Assembly (NCBI GenBank): GCA_026168455.1
Contig: CM047428.1
Span: 40,377,513-40,441,512, forward strand
DNA from: Theocolax elegans
Taxonomy: Eukaryota > Arthropoda > Insecta > Hymenoptera > Cerocephalidae
Length of the DNA stretch: 64,000 bases
Direction of reading: 5' to 3'
Shown: positions 40,799-51,773 of the stretch, one piece after another
How positions within the stretch are numbered: position 1 is the first letter of the stretch
Layout: every line of letters begins with the position of its first letter
Notes under the pieces: model-generated
Seen by the model: the letters and a program-made list of their open reading frames with translations, nothing else
The model's database searches: none
Told to the model about the DNA's origin: nothing
Made by a program: the position numbers and the translations under genes

Positions 40799-42853
40799 AT
40801 GTCTCACAACGGTGATGACCTGGATTTGATTTTGGGAGAAGATTTATCGGTATTACAACCAGCAGTAGGTGCCGGTGTAATAAGACGCAGCATTAATAAT
40901 ACCAGTGATGGTAGAATCTCGGTATACGCGAGCAAAGTCGGAATAAACATAGACGCAGATAGCAAAATTATTAGAGATAGGTTAGCTAGGTACGAAATTA
41001 GACGTAATTTCGGACCATCGTCTGCTGACTGGAATGCAGCAGTAGACGAGGCTAACCCGATTATTGATACAGATTTATCCCTTACGCAATCGGAAAGAGG
41101 AAATATTCCCACTATCGCTATAGATACAGCCCCAGAAAGAAGCAGTAAAGCAAGACGGATGCTGTACATTCAATTGCCAACCGGACAATCGAGAGGACAG
41201 TATCGAGATCCAATTTCCATAAGTAATGAGAATTTATTATCATTACCAGATATGGAAAATGGAACGGAAATGCAATCGGCTGTAAGGGAGAACAGCAACG
41301 CGAGAGAAAATATGCAGCGGTTAAATATTGAAAATTTAAGGAGAAGCAGCGCAGAAATTCGTCCTCAGGCACAATCTACAGCATATAGATTGAGTCTACC
41401 GTCACCAGTATGCGATAATTCGATGATGGAATTAACGCATACAGTCCCAAGCTTAACAACGACGCAGTTGAGCATAAATTCGACTTCCTATTACCCCATC
41501 CACACATTAGCCCCTTCATCTCCCACAAACCCAGACCTCATAGATAATCCATTTACCCAATATACAGCTCCAGTTACCACATACAGTACCAATATTTATA
41601 CAGATACCCGACCTAGATCGACCCAAACTATCCAACCCTCAGCTTTTCGTCCAGTAAGCACAAGCCCCTTTTCCCCTATAGCACTCGTACCTAGAACAGT
41701 AAGCCGAGCAAATACGCCACAGCACAGCAATATAGAACCCGAATTAGCGACCCAGGAGTCAAGAGTCAATCAGGCACGCGGAAACAAACATAACCCCACA
41801 AGCAGCACACAGCTGAGCAATGTACATAGGAATGTACAGAGTGTCCATTGGGAAGACGATGGAGTTACAGAACCCAACGTCCCAAAAGAAAAGAGACAAT
41901 ATAAGGAAAAAGAGCTCGAAAATAGATACGATGAACAATTTAGACGATTGGAGCAGCAAATAGAGCAAATGCAGCAATTATACAGCAAATTAATAGAAAT
42001 ACACAGCAATCAGCAAAATAACGAGCAGCAAACTAGACAGCAAAGCAGATCGCCAGTGCACCAGGAAAGCAACGAAACGTACTCAATCCCAGCTAACCCA
42101 CGCATACAGCAGCAACAAAGTACGTTTAATCCAGCATTCAGGTATACCCGTAAATCAGCAGCAGTTTCCTCAGAGCAGAGGACAGATATTGGAGTACCTG
42201 CAAAGTCTATAGCACTCATAGCTAGCAACCCACAAAAGAAAATACAGCACCAGTACCCATGGAAGCCGAACAGCCCTCAAGCAGCAAGGGAATATGCAGC
42301 ACCTCCCAAGCAAGAGCCTAAGCAGCGGTACAGCGAAGCTGTAAAGAATAATAAATCCAGCAGTTATTGGCAGCGAACACAAAGTAATGAGCAAAGGGCT
42401 GAATCACCCAAAAAGCAGAAATTCAAGCTAAATAAAGTCAGCACGCCAAACTACGTAGAGCAAAAGCCAATTTACCCAAGAAAATTTAAAGAACCGCAAC
42501 CATCCGCCCTCACGACTCTACCATCCCTTATGTCCCAGCCAGTACAGCCCCCTACAACCCTCCCCTCTCTCATGGACCTCCCCGGCACCTCTACGCAGTG
42601 TGCCGCAGCGGGGACAATCCTAAGGACGAGCGGAAGTATCCCGGCAGAAGCACGTATGTCCCGCCCCAACCCGAGCAAATGTCGCCCGGGATGTTGGAAT
42701 TGCGGGGGACTGGGACATAGCTGGAGGATCTGCCCTTCTTCAAACGCAGTTTTCTGCAGAAACTGCGGGAGGAAGGGAGTATTCTCTAAAAATTGTTCCC
42801 GCTGCTCAGACAGCTATTGGGAAATGCAGAGGAAAATGGGAGGGAGGAAATAA
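40799..42853 (+). CDS. gag: Gag-like protein without a capsid domain, 684 residues
   Basis: Starts at a true ATG in good context (AAAATGT). The N-terminal domain has 'RDRLARYEIRRNFGPSSADW', 'AVDEANPI' and 'QLPTGQSRGQYRDPISISN', aligning block by block with Gypsy1 Gag (RYE-R-FG-W-VDEAN; QLPTGQ-G-Y-DP-SN). A Ser/Thr/Pro-rich middle follows, then a Gln/Glu-rich coiled coil at about 362-415. A Gln-rich basic stretch and zinc knuckles at 632-670 complete it: CWNCGGLGHSWRIC, then FCRNCGRKG and CSRC. The capsid-type domain of Gypsy1 Gag (FKGD...WYWFRR...LHPDY) is absent. The frame is fully open, so it probably retained function until recently. It may bind element RNA and join particles built by another element's Gag. 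Confidence 0.9.
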   Translation: MSHNGDDLDLILGEDLSVLQPAVGAGVIRRSINNTSDGRISVYASKVGINIDADSKIIRDRLARYEIRRNFGPSSADWNAAVDEANPIIDTDLSLTQSERGNIPTIAIDTAPERSSKARRMLYIQLPTGQSRGQYRDPISISNENLLSLPDMENGTEMQSAVRENSNARENMQRLNIENLRRSSAEIRPQAQSTAYRLSLPSPVCDNSMMELTHTVPSLTTTQLSINSTSYYPIHTLAPSSPTNPDLIDNPFTQYTAPVTTYSTNIYTDTRPRSTQTIQPSAFRPVSTSPFSPIALVPRTVSRANTPQHSNIEPELATQESRVNQARGNKHNPTSSTQLSNVHRNVQSVHWEDDGVTEPNVPKEKRQYKEKELENRYDEQFRRLEQQIEQMQQLYSKLIEIHSNQQNNEQQTRQQSRSPVHQESNETYSIPANPRIQQQQSTFNPAFRYTRKSAAVSSEQRTDIGVPAKSIALIASNPQKKIQHQYPWKPNSPQAAREYAAPPKQEPKQRYSEAVKNNKSSSYWQRTQSNEQRAESPKKQKFKLNKVSTPNYVEQKPIYPRKFKEPQPSALTTLPSLMSQPVQPPTTLPSLMDLPGTSTQCAAAGTILRTSGSIPAEARMSRPNPSKCRPGCWNCGGLGHSWRICPSSNAVFCRNCGRKGVFSKNCSRCSDSYWEMQRKMGGRK

Positions 42854-43648
42854 ATCTCCTCCTATACAGCTTCCCAAAACATATTCCCCCACATACACTT
42901 CCCGTACAAGCAACGAGTTAAAAGGATAAAATTTTTTTTTGTTTTATAAAAATAAAGGTTTCTATATAACGCAATCCATGTAGTATAATTATTAAGACCC
43001 CCAACCCAAAATGGCAAATTTTCCCAAGCAATAAGGGTGGTGATTATAAAGCAGAGCAAATAAGCAAATAATTTAAATCATATTTAATGAAACGGTAATT
43101 GACACAAAGAGTTCAAAACGAGGAACTCACAAGCAGCAGAAGGTAATAATTCACCACACCTTATTAATTTTCTTTTTGTATTTTATAATAACTTACATAA
43201 TAATTTGTATAACAGTATGAGTATGACTGCCATCATGTAAGTATGAGGTATGAGCGTATCGCGAGTAGGGATAGAGCTCTCAAACAAAAGCGAATATTCT
43301 ATATGATTATGTATATTTTATGTATTGGGGCCAGTCGTCGTTATAGTGTAATTAATTTTAAATTATTTAAAAGCAGCTAAAAGTTATACACCATACAGCG
43401 CGTATACATACACAGATTTCCAGCCAAGCAGCTAGTCAAGGAGACTATACACTTATACCCCGTACCAATAGCACCGGCTATTTGGATATTTATTAAGTAA
43501 GCAAGCGTAATTACCCCCACCAACTTTAGCATCATATAAGCATAGGAAATTTGAAGCAAAATAGTAATTAGCAGCATTGGTTATATTTTTTTTTTAGCTT
43601 AGCATTAATGTTAGCATTTTATTGAAATTACGACTTCCGCGTAATTTC
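42854..43648 (+). other. 3' noncoding region of TR-GAG
   Basis: AT-rich, no pol remnants in any frame that I can see. It contains ATACAGC at 42,864 and 43,393. Confidence 0.7.
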
Positions 43649-43666
43649 GGTTTGGTGGGGGGGAGT
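43649..43666 (+). other. Polypurine tract of TR-GAG
   Basis: GGTTTGGTGGGGGGGAGT directly before the 3' LTR. It differs from the Gypsy1 tract at two of 18 positions. Confidence 0.9.
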
Positions 43667-44509
43667 TGTGACAATGTGCTTTGCACATGTCAAGTAACGA
43701 GCTATCGAACCCACAACGAACACCTACCTACCCATATATAATTCCCTACACCTACCTACCCGCACAGTAAATAAGCCCTGCCTACCCACCAAGACTAAAA
43801 ACCCAGTTCCAACCCATGCCGCGCGCACGAGCGCCGGTGAGAAGTAGCACGAGGATCCCTAACTTCAACCAGCATGCAGCTGTAAGGGATTGAGCTAAGG
43901 AATAAAGACACATTGGGAGAGAATGCCCAGCGGTCGCGGGAGATCAGCTGAGCCACTTCAATACGCGCGATCGCGGTCCGTGCGACCGACGCACGATCGC
44001 GCCGCACTTGGCCGCCGAAAACGAGCTACGCGCATGCGCGTAGGCCGAACCACGGCTCTCGCGAGCTACGAGAGCCAGAGCTCTACGGACGGTCGACTCG
44101 ACTACACCGGACGAAATAGCGTGTGTGGCCATTGTGTGCGAGAGAAAGAGAGAGATAGAGATTAGCAGTTCCCGACCAAGTGTCCAGGATACTCCGCAAA
44201 GGTTGGTGTGGTTATTACCTCTCTCTGCCGACGGTACCGCCGTGTACCCTAGGAAGTGCGTGCGAGCATCCCGTCCGTCCCATCCTTCCCCTTCCCCTCC
44301 CCTACAGCGAACCGGGATAGAAGCAGCGGAGCACGGCTCCAAGTAGTGAACGATAACCCGCGAGTTATCGTACTAGTTGTCGCGTAGTAGCGCGGCTGGC
44401 GCCCACCCTTAGTCATTTATTTATATTAGTTTTAATAAATATCTATTTTATTAATAAGTATTTGCTGACCCTCATTAACCTGCACCCTGATCCCCAGTGC
44501 AGCGTCACA
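43667..44509 (+). repeat. 3' LTR of TR-GAG (843 bp)
   Basis: Same length and, by eye, same sequence as 38,579-39,421. Followed by ATAT and a longer (AT)n run. Confidence 0.95.
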
Positions 44510-45252
44510 ATATATATATATATATATATATTTATTCTGGTTCAGGAAGTTAATTCCAGTATAATCCTGTCGAAATTTTAAAAAAATATATATTAGGCGA
44601 GGCGTAATTAATTTTTGAAATGGGCCAATCAGAGGCCGGTTTAGAGAAGATAGGTGTGCGGCTTTGCCGTGCGAGACTAATGCAACTAGTGAACGAGCGA
44701 AGCGGCCAAGGCGCCTGAACATAGCAAATGCGTACAGGGTTGCCAGATGGCGATTTTTTCTCCTTATTGCTCTTGCTTAATAAACATCAATATACGTAAG
44801 AGAGAGAAAGAAAAAAAATTGCTAACTGGTCACTCTGAATGCGTACAGCAGATCGCGAAAGCGAATGATTCGCAAAATATATTTTACGAGATTGATTGTA
44901 TGAATCAAATGTACAATCAAGAAAAATATTTTTATTTAAGTTTAAATTAGACCGCAGATGCGTGCGTTATAAATATGAGATTATTACAGTTTTTAATCTA
45001 ATCGTTTTTACATTAATTTATTGAAACCTTTATGTCGAATTTTAAGACAATAAAATTTTGAATTGAACTAAATTTTGGGTACAATATAGCCAATAAATAC
45101 GTTTACCATGAAGATATATCGCTACATATTGGAAATATAGTAGTTAATTTTGCAAGTATATTGGCAATAATATTGCTGGTGAAATAATTCCTAGTCCGTG
45201 TAAAATAAAATTTAGCTCTAGCCTCACTTCTCCGCTTAAAAGCAATACCACC
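44510..45252. other. Unassigned DNA after TR-GAG
   Basis: (AT)n, then a mixed segment including a GC-richer patch at 44,600-44,760 and AT-rich DNA. The block around 45,145-45,235 (TTGGCAATAATATTGCTGGTG, AGTCCGTGTAAAATAAAATTTAGC) recurs diverged at about 45,590-45,665. No gene recognised. Confidence 0.4.
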
Positions 45253-45395
45253 GTGAGCGCTCTCCGATGTTCGCACACATCAAATTTTGTACTCGCGGAG
45301 TAAGCCCGCCGTGGGCGCTCTCCGAGGTTTGCGCTCATCAAATTTTGTATTCGCGGAGTAAGCCCGCCGCGGGCGCTCTCCGACGTCCGCACTGC
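45253..45395. repeat. 58-bp tandem repeat, about 2.5 copies
   Basis: The unit starting GTGGGCGCTCTCCGA and containing CATCAAATTTTGTA, CGCGGAGTAAGCCCGCC begins at 45,253, 45,311 and 45,369, a period of exactly 58. The GC-rich half stands out from the AT-rich surroundings. Confidence 0.8.
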
Positions 45396-45989
45396 AAGAC
45401 CAAACGTGCTCGAAAAAAGTTACTTCGTTAAAATTACAAATTTGTTTTTCATTGTGTTTCAGACTTAATAAATATTTTGGAAAACTCGTTCCAAATGGTT
45501 AGGATAATAATTGCAATAGTCTGGCTGTTGAATGGAATTGAGTGTTCAATATACAAAATGCCAATGAATAACTACCATAAATTCGCAATATATTGGTAAT
45601 ATATTAGCAATAATAATGCTAGTAAGTTAATTCCGAGTCCGTGCAAAATAAAATCTAGCTTAACCCTCCATTAAGTTTTGTAATAGTCTGGGAATCATCT
45701 AGCTATAATATATCTATAATATGTTTACGTTTACCAAATACTTTTAAACCGATTTTTCATAATATATTAGTATATGCTGAACAAATCGATATGAATAAAA
45801 TTAATTGAATCATATCTTTACTAAAAATCGGTATTATGAGAAATCGTGGATTTATGTCCTGCATCTAAGTAATTATTCGGATGACCAAAGAAAGACGTTC
45901 ATTCACGTTTTCATCCACTTGAGGTAATAAAAGATCATTGATTCGTCGGTATTATTGACAATTTGGTAAAAGTTACGAAGTTATGGAAG
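45396..45989. other. AT-rich DNA, no gene seen
   Basis: Includes a diverged copy of the 45,145 block at about 45,590-45,665. Nothing coding recognised. Confidence 0.4.
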
Positions 45990-46290
45990 ACATGAAACAT
46001 ATTGGCGATATATTGATAATACTTTGGCAATATGTTGGCAACATATTGTCAACATATCGGCAACATATTGGCCAGATATTGTATATAAATTGACAAACTT
46101 TGGCAATATATTGACAATACTTTGGCAACATATTGGTAATATATTGATCATACTTTGGCAATATGTTGGCAACATATTGGCAATATATTGACAATACTTT
46201 GGCAACATATTGGCAATATATTGATAATACTTTAGCAATATATTGGCAATATATTGACTATACTGTTGGTAACATATTCGCAATATATTG
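45990..46290. repeat. AT-rich satellite-like array built on CAATATATTG
   Basis: The palindromes CAATATATTG and the related CAACATATTG recur every 10-20 bp, separated by ACTTTGG or ATAATAC, in higher units of about 35 bp. The open frames on the minus strand (45,973-46,283) merely reflect a low stop density in this repeat. It ends exactly at the LTR terminus at 46,291. Confidence 0.75.
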
Positions 46291-46730
46291 TGTGACGTGG
46301 TATTCGCGATCCCGGTACACTTAATTATTTTATGTAATTAATAAAATCGTTGGGCCGCGTTGCCCAATACCGCGCACACAATTAATTTATTTTGTTATCG
46401 CGAACTGCGGGCTGTCGCCAGGAACACGAGTTCGCTGGGACGATCGGTGTGGATGATTCGGGCAATCCTCCTTGCCTCGACACGATATAAAAATTAAAGG
46501 ATGTCGGCGGGAGCGGGGAGAACTATAAATACTCAAATAATTAAAATAAAAATGAAGAAACCATTTATTTCATTAATTTAACAATTTGGCCATCCAGGCC
46601 GGGTGCCGCGACAAAGGTTACTTTTGCGCGGGCGGAAGTATCGGGAGCCAACCGGATCGAGATCCTCGCCTGCGGTTGACTTGACCCCGATCTCCGCTAT
46701 TCGGGTACCGGCGTACCAGCCGATCCGTGT
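46291..46730 (-). repeat. Partial 3' LTR of Gypsy3
   Basis: In minus orientation it ends ATACCACGTCACA at 46,291 and matches the solo LTR at 8,560-8,940. Its inner end runs straight into pol coding sequence near 46,715, with the integrase gene and LTR start missing, so a deletion joined pol to the LTR interior. Confidence 0.75.
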
Positions 46731-48845
46731 CCCTGTGTCCTCCTGTGACCCATAGCTGGGTGGAAATAAGAATCTACTAGAACTCGGTTCCTCTGCTCTA
46801 AGGGTAGTACAAGACGCCAGCCTTCCTCTCGTTCTGATACAGAGTCCAGGACTTTACCGCTTGTAAAACGATATAGCATACCATCCTCAATTTTCCTCTC
46901 CGGAAATCTTCGAAGGCATGAGCGTACATCGTTTAATCTAGCAATATACCATGGGTCTGTAATTACTTCGAACGAGGCAATCTCTTCTTCGTCGGGGTCT
47001 GGGTTGATGGCACGAGAAAGCGCGTCTGGGACATAGTGCAAGGCTCCTTTCTTATGCACTATTTCAAAGTTCCATTGCTGCATTTCAAGTATCCATCGTG
47101 CTAACCTACCCGACGGCTCCTTGAGATTTTTGAGCCATATGAGAGCACTATGGTTGGTCACAGCGTGAATCGATAGGCCTCAATGTATGGTCTCAATCTC
47201 TTGATAGCCCACATGGGAGCCGAACATTCCTTTTCCGTCGTCATGCAATTACGTTCAGCGCGATTTAATAATCGGCTGACGTAGACAATCGGATGCTCGA
47301 AACCCTCGTCATCCAGTTGCGTCAACACCGCACCTATTGCTAAGTCACTCTTGCCACAATTTAAACGGTAAATGGCTTAGCAAAGTCTGGACGGGCTAAT
47401 ACAGGCGATTCAGCTAACGCAACTCTAAACTGACGAAACGCATCCTCCTGCTCCTCGCCCCAATCCCAAGCCTGGTCTTTACGCAGCAACTTGGTAAGGG
47501 GAGCTTTAATGTCAGCTTCTCGATTAATGAATCGAGAGTACCAGCCTACCATCCCGATAAAGGATCTCAGCTGTTTGACATTACGAGGAGTAGGGTAGTT
47601 AAGGACTGGAGCGCCGTCCGCGTCCAATTTGTACCCAAGGAACGTTACACTAAAACAACAAAACTCACACTTCTCTCGATTCACTTTGAGTCCAGCGTCA
47701 TTCAACGTCCTTAGTACGTATTCGAGCCATTTTAGATGGTCCTCAAAAATTTCGGTAATGACGATCAAGTCGTCTAGATAACCAAACACATGAGGTTCCA
47801 CCTAAGGCCCGAAAATTGCATCTATAAGCCGTGCAAAGGTCATAGGAGCATTCATGAGGCCAAAAGGCTTTCTCGTGAACTGCCACAGCCCCGACCCTGG
47901 TACAGCAAATGCAGTATAATGCCGTCTCGCCTCGGCCATTAATATTTGGAAGTACGCTTTCTTAAGATCGATTTTTGATATATACCTTGCATTATGCAGC
48001 TTATCCAATATGGTATCCATATTAAGAATTGGATAAGAATCACGTGTTGTGACTGCATTAAGGTCTCGAAAATCGATACAGAAGCGATAACTTCCTTCGT
48101 CCTTGCGGACGATGACCGGAGCAGCTGACCAATCACTCGCACTCGGTTCAATAATGCCCTTATCAAACATCTTTTTGACCTCACTCTGGGCAAATTCGAG
48201 GACCTTGGGAGACATACGTCTTGGCTTATGACGAACCGGTCTTGCACCAGGTTCAACCTCTATATGGTGCTCCGTTAACGTCGTAAAGCCGTGGACGTCT
48301 CCCGAGGGCAAAAGTAGGCTTTCAACTAACTCTTTGACTTGTTTCCGCTGGTCGTCCTGTATCTCAATTATACCAGCACATTCAGCGGAAATCCTCGAAT
48401 CGATGTCATGAGCTGTATCTCTGACGAAGTGTCTCCAATCACTCTCGCCAATACGCCAGATAGCTTCGCCTAATTTGACTTCCATATTCCAATGTTGTAG
48501 AAAATCCATACCGAGAATGATGGAATGCTCAATATTTTCTACAATTCGCAGTTGGATATTGCCATCGAGGCCTTCTACACAGAATAGAATGTCGATAAGG
48601 CCAAGGACTTTAAGTGCTGGTCCAGCCATACGTTTCACGATAACCTTGGCAGGTCTCCATTTAAATTTATACTGTTTGACAACATCTGATCGTACAAGAG
48701 AGACCATGGCGCCAGGATCGAAAAGTGCTTCAAAGTCCTTTCCACCGGGTCGTACCAAGAAGAATAGCCGGTTATCCGATTGGATTCCAGCAATTATTTG
48801 ATCGGTTTGACTATCGTCGTTAGGAGTCGATGCCGTGTGCGTCAT
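46697..48845 (-). pseudogene. Gypsy3 pol: protease, RT, RNase H (broken)
   Basis: From 48,845: a protease with 'FEALFDPGAMVSLV' (D-P-G where D-T/S-G is usual) and 'SIILGMDFL', then RT with 'RFCIDFRDLNAV', 'SKIDLKKAYFQI' and 'FGYLDDLIV' (catalytic YLDD intact). An in-frame TAG at 47,802-47,804 interrupts RT just before YLDD. After a stop at 47,361 and frameshifts come RNase H remnants ('AIGAVLTQLDD', 'TTEKECSAPMWAIKRLRPYIEAY') and, from 47,161, 'TNHSALIWLKNLKEPSGRLARW', 'VPDALSRA' and the start of the integrase zinc region. The integrase core is deleted. It is related to Gypsy1 but clearly another family. Confidence 0.9.
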
Positions 48846-48870
48846 TTTAGACGTACTTGGTACGGCATCT

Positions 48871-48887
48871 GCCCCCCCCCCCCCCCT
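48871..48887. repeat. C16 homopolymer
   Basis: A run of about 16 C between gag and pol of Gypsy3 (poly-G on the coding strand). It is prone to length variation and may have caused loss of the gag-pol frame. Confidence 0.9.
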
Positions 48888-48955
48888 GAACTGTACTTCT
48901 CGGCAACGAGTTTGTACGGTTCATGTTATGCACACCATCGACAACTACCTTCTCC

Positions 48956-49063
48956 ACCAAGGGCTCGTTGTTGAGGACAATTTCCTTCTCTACCAAGGGC
49001 TCGTTGTTGAGGACAATTTCCTTCTCCACCAAGGGCTTCTTGTCCTCTTCACTAGGTGTGTCA
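48956..49063 (-). repeat. 36-bp coding tandem repeat in Gypsy3
   Basis: ACCAAGGGCTCGTTGTTG begins at 48,956 and 48,992, with a partial third unit at 49,028, a period of 36. The minus strand encodes a 12-residue acidic repeat PLVEKEIVLNNE. It lies between gag and protease. Confidence 0.85.
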
Positions 49064-49634
49064 CAACGGGGTGACGATGAGCAATAACCAAGGTCGTTCA
49101 CTCCGATGGTGCTAAGCGGCTGAGATAACGATCTCTTTACGCTTTCTTTACCAATTATATCTCTGCTACCAGAGTATATTTGCCTTTGGAGTTCCTTAGC
49201 CCGATCTTTAGCTTCACGCTTTTGTTGGTCTAATAAGGTTCCTTGTTATGTTTCACCTTGCAAAACTCGGGTGGGATTGACAGGTTGTGTTCTCAGAACT
49301 TTTCCATCTGTCGAATCCCAGAACGTTTAGAATCCTTACACTCAACACTTACTTTCAACACCAACTTCGGTCTGAGAGGGAATTTGATCTCCGTTAAGGA
49401 ATTTAGAGAAGTCAGCAAATGATTTGCTAGACTTCTTAAAGAATTTAGAGGGTTCTCCAACCTTAAACTCTTGCCCTTGTAAATCATGCGGTTTACTTAC
49501 TGGAATGCAGGGCGCCCGGGGCAGCTCGGGTGCCCTGCGTTCAGGTTTCCCACGTTTTGAAGGAACCTGACGCAGTTAGGACATGTTTGGAGTGTAACAT
49601 CACTAGTTCCACATAGCTGGCACTTCTGTGCTAC

Positions 49635-51773
49635 CTATTCGGTAGAGCACTGCTCAGCGGAGTGCCCAATGTTTCCGCATCGGTAGCATGTTCGGCTCGG
49701 GCAATCCGACGACCTATGACCGACTTTTTGGCATGTGAAACACACGCCGAGAAAGTTGGTGCTCAGGTTCGTTGGGTTTACTGCCGTCGCCTGTAGTTGC
49801 ACATACCTCACCAGGTTTTGTGCCATTTGTGGGACAAAAAGATTTTGCTGGGGCAGTTGAGAATTCGTCAAAGCACGTCTTTCTCTTTTGCCCGAGCTCT
49901 GTTTTTGTTGCCCAGATGACTGTTGAGAAACAGGTACGTACGATACGGATTTCGAATTGAGGCACTCACTCCATTATTCGACTTGCCGTATCGTTTCTGA
50001 AAACTATTAGCGACGTTGGAAGTACCGTACACAGCGGCTGCTTCGTATTCGCTCGAAGAAGAGTTTGGCGAGTTTTTCGCACTTTTCTTGCTCTTCTTCT
50101 TAATAGTTTTCTTAGACGACTGTTTATCCGAATGAGCAGACTCATCCTTACTCTTTTCGGTAACAGTCGCCACTTTACCCGAAACTCGTGCTCCACCACT
50201 CTGTTTCGGAAAAGCTTCTGGTACGAGCTTTTCACGCTTAACGTTGGAACTGGAGAATTTCGTGTCCCATGTTAAATGCTGCTTGTACTCTTTACCGTAG
50301 CTTGTCAAATCAGAGAAATTCCTGATTTGTCGTACTGGTACGTACCTACGGTAATCTGGCCTCATCTGCTAGTAGGCCATCTTCACCTGTTGTTCTAATG
50401 AGGGAGGGCATTTAAACTTATTTACGATCGCTCTGAAACAGTTCAAGAACGTCGTAGCCTTTTTTTCCTCATTCTGTGTTCTTGATCGAAGTTCCATGAG
50501 TAAATCTTCGTCATTTATTACACGGCCATACTCATTTAGGAACTCGACCTCAAAATCACGCCAATCTCGAAGAGATGGCTGAACTGTTCTATACCAGAAC
50601 AGAGCTGATTTTGAGAACATATTGGGCAGGGCACTGAACATCCTGCGATATGAGAACTCGTTGTCATTTCTGAAGTCGTGCAAACGGTTCAGAAACTCTT
50701 CCGCGTACTTTTTGGTCTCATCATCAAAGGACAAGTTCCAGATACGCAGCTCTCGTGCGCACCCTGTCCGATCGTGCGTTCAGTTATTGTCTTCACGATA
50801 CCTTGGCCTGGCCTCGTAAGAGTCTCTTTCCCGACGGTCATCTCCATTATCCGTCCGGGAACTCCTACGCCTGCTGGGATACCCATCGGACGAATCCGTC
50901 TGAGTACACTGATCGCATGTGGCCGCCGCACGCTTGTCTCGAGGCGTTTCTCTACGTCTGTCCGACCTCTCTTTGTGATTGCATTTCACTCTCTCTAGTG
51001 CCAAGATGTCCGCTGTTTCTTTGCTCTTCAATTGGGAGGTAATGTGCGGGTGCATAAAAACCTCCGAGTTGAGCAGTCGTCACGGTCGTAACCGTCGAAG
51101 CCACCGAAACAGGAACATAAGGGATAGCAGTCGTGGTCGTGTTTGCTACCAGTACCTCACCAAACCGTTTAGGTATAGCACCTGTTGATGCCAATCTCGG
51201 GCTTTGTGCAGTACTCATTGGCGAGTTTATGGACTGACCACTTGGTGACAGAGCTCCATCTTCTTAAGGAATGGGTGCTCTGTCACTAGCAACCCTTTCG
51301 CGATCTGACATTTCGGACTCGCAGGACACTTCCGTTCCTGATGGAACCACGCTCCCTTTCTTGGATCGAAGTTTCCTAATTTCCCATAGTTCCTGGCATA
51401 CTAGAGGTTTATGTGCAGGCTCTGCCCTTACATTCTCATCGTATTCTGGGAACCATGGTATTTCCAGATTAATGTCTACACATCTTATCCGGTGACGCAA
51501 AAGACATTCGCGGCACTCCGCCTTTTCGCCACTTGCGTTTAAACTCATATGCTCCAATTGTGCATACACTGCCTCAATCGGAAGCTTCTTCTTTTCCCGG
51601 CGAATATCTCTAGCTATGCGTGATTCACGCAAAACCTGGGCCATGCGGGCTTTATAGCTGCTGGCCATTATTTTTTTGACCAGCAGCAGCCGACGTGTTA
51701 CGTCGGGAGAAGTACTCTCAAACGGGATTTCAGATGAAATCCCTAGTGTTTCAAATACTTCGGAAGTATCCAA
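49635..51773 (-). pseudogene. Gypsy3 gag (several frameshifts)
   Basis: Pieces in order are as follows. A 169-residue N-terminal frame (51,773-51,264) with a basic helix 'ARMAQVLRESRIARDIRREKK' and a Cys pair 'CRECLLRHRIRC'. A Thr/Val-rich stretch (51,218-50,952). A capsid-type domain (50,734-50,369) with 'FLNRLHDFRNDN', 'MFSKSALFWYRTVQPSLRDW', 'FEVEFLNEYG' and 'LEQQVKMAY'. A Lys/Ser-rich linker (50,365-49,868). Two zinc knuckles (49,871-49,635), 'CFTCQKVGHRSSDC' and 'CYRCGNIGHSAEQC'. At least four frame breaks separate them. The start codon is not clear, because the longest frame begins at TTG after an upstream stop. Confidence 0.85.

Larger units (their letters stand above)
38579..44509 (+). 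mobile_element. Gag-only LTR retrotransposon (TR-GAG)
   Basis: Two 843-bp LTRs, apparently identical (38,579-39,421 and 43,667-44,509), enclose 4,245 bp with a primer site, one long ORF and a polypurine tract. ATAT precedes the first LTR (38,575-38,578) and follows the second (44,510-44,513). The only protein is a 684-residue Gag-like protein; no protease, RT, RNase H or integrase remains. LTR ends, polypurine tract, U3 hairpin and target duplication match Gypsy1. Identical LTRs mean recent movement, so enzymes must have come from another element. In plants similar designs are called TR-GAG. Confidence 0.9.

Noticed and set aside
45973..46283. Two overlapping Tyr/Ile/Asn-rich ORFs of 73 and 100 residues
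   Set aside because: Direct translation of the CAATATATTG repeat array.
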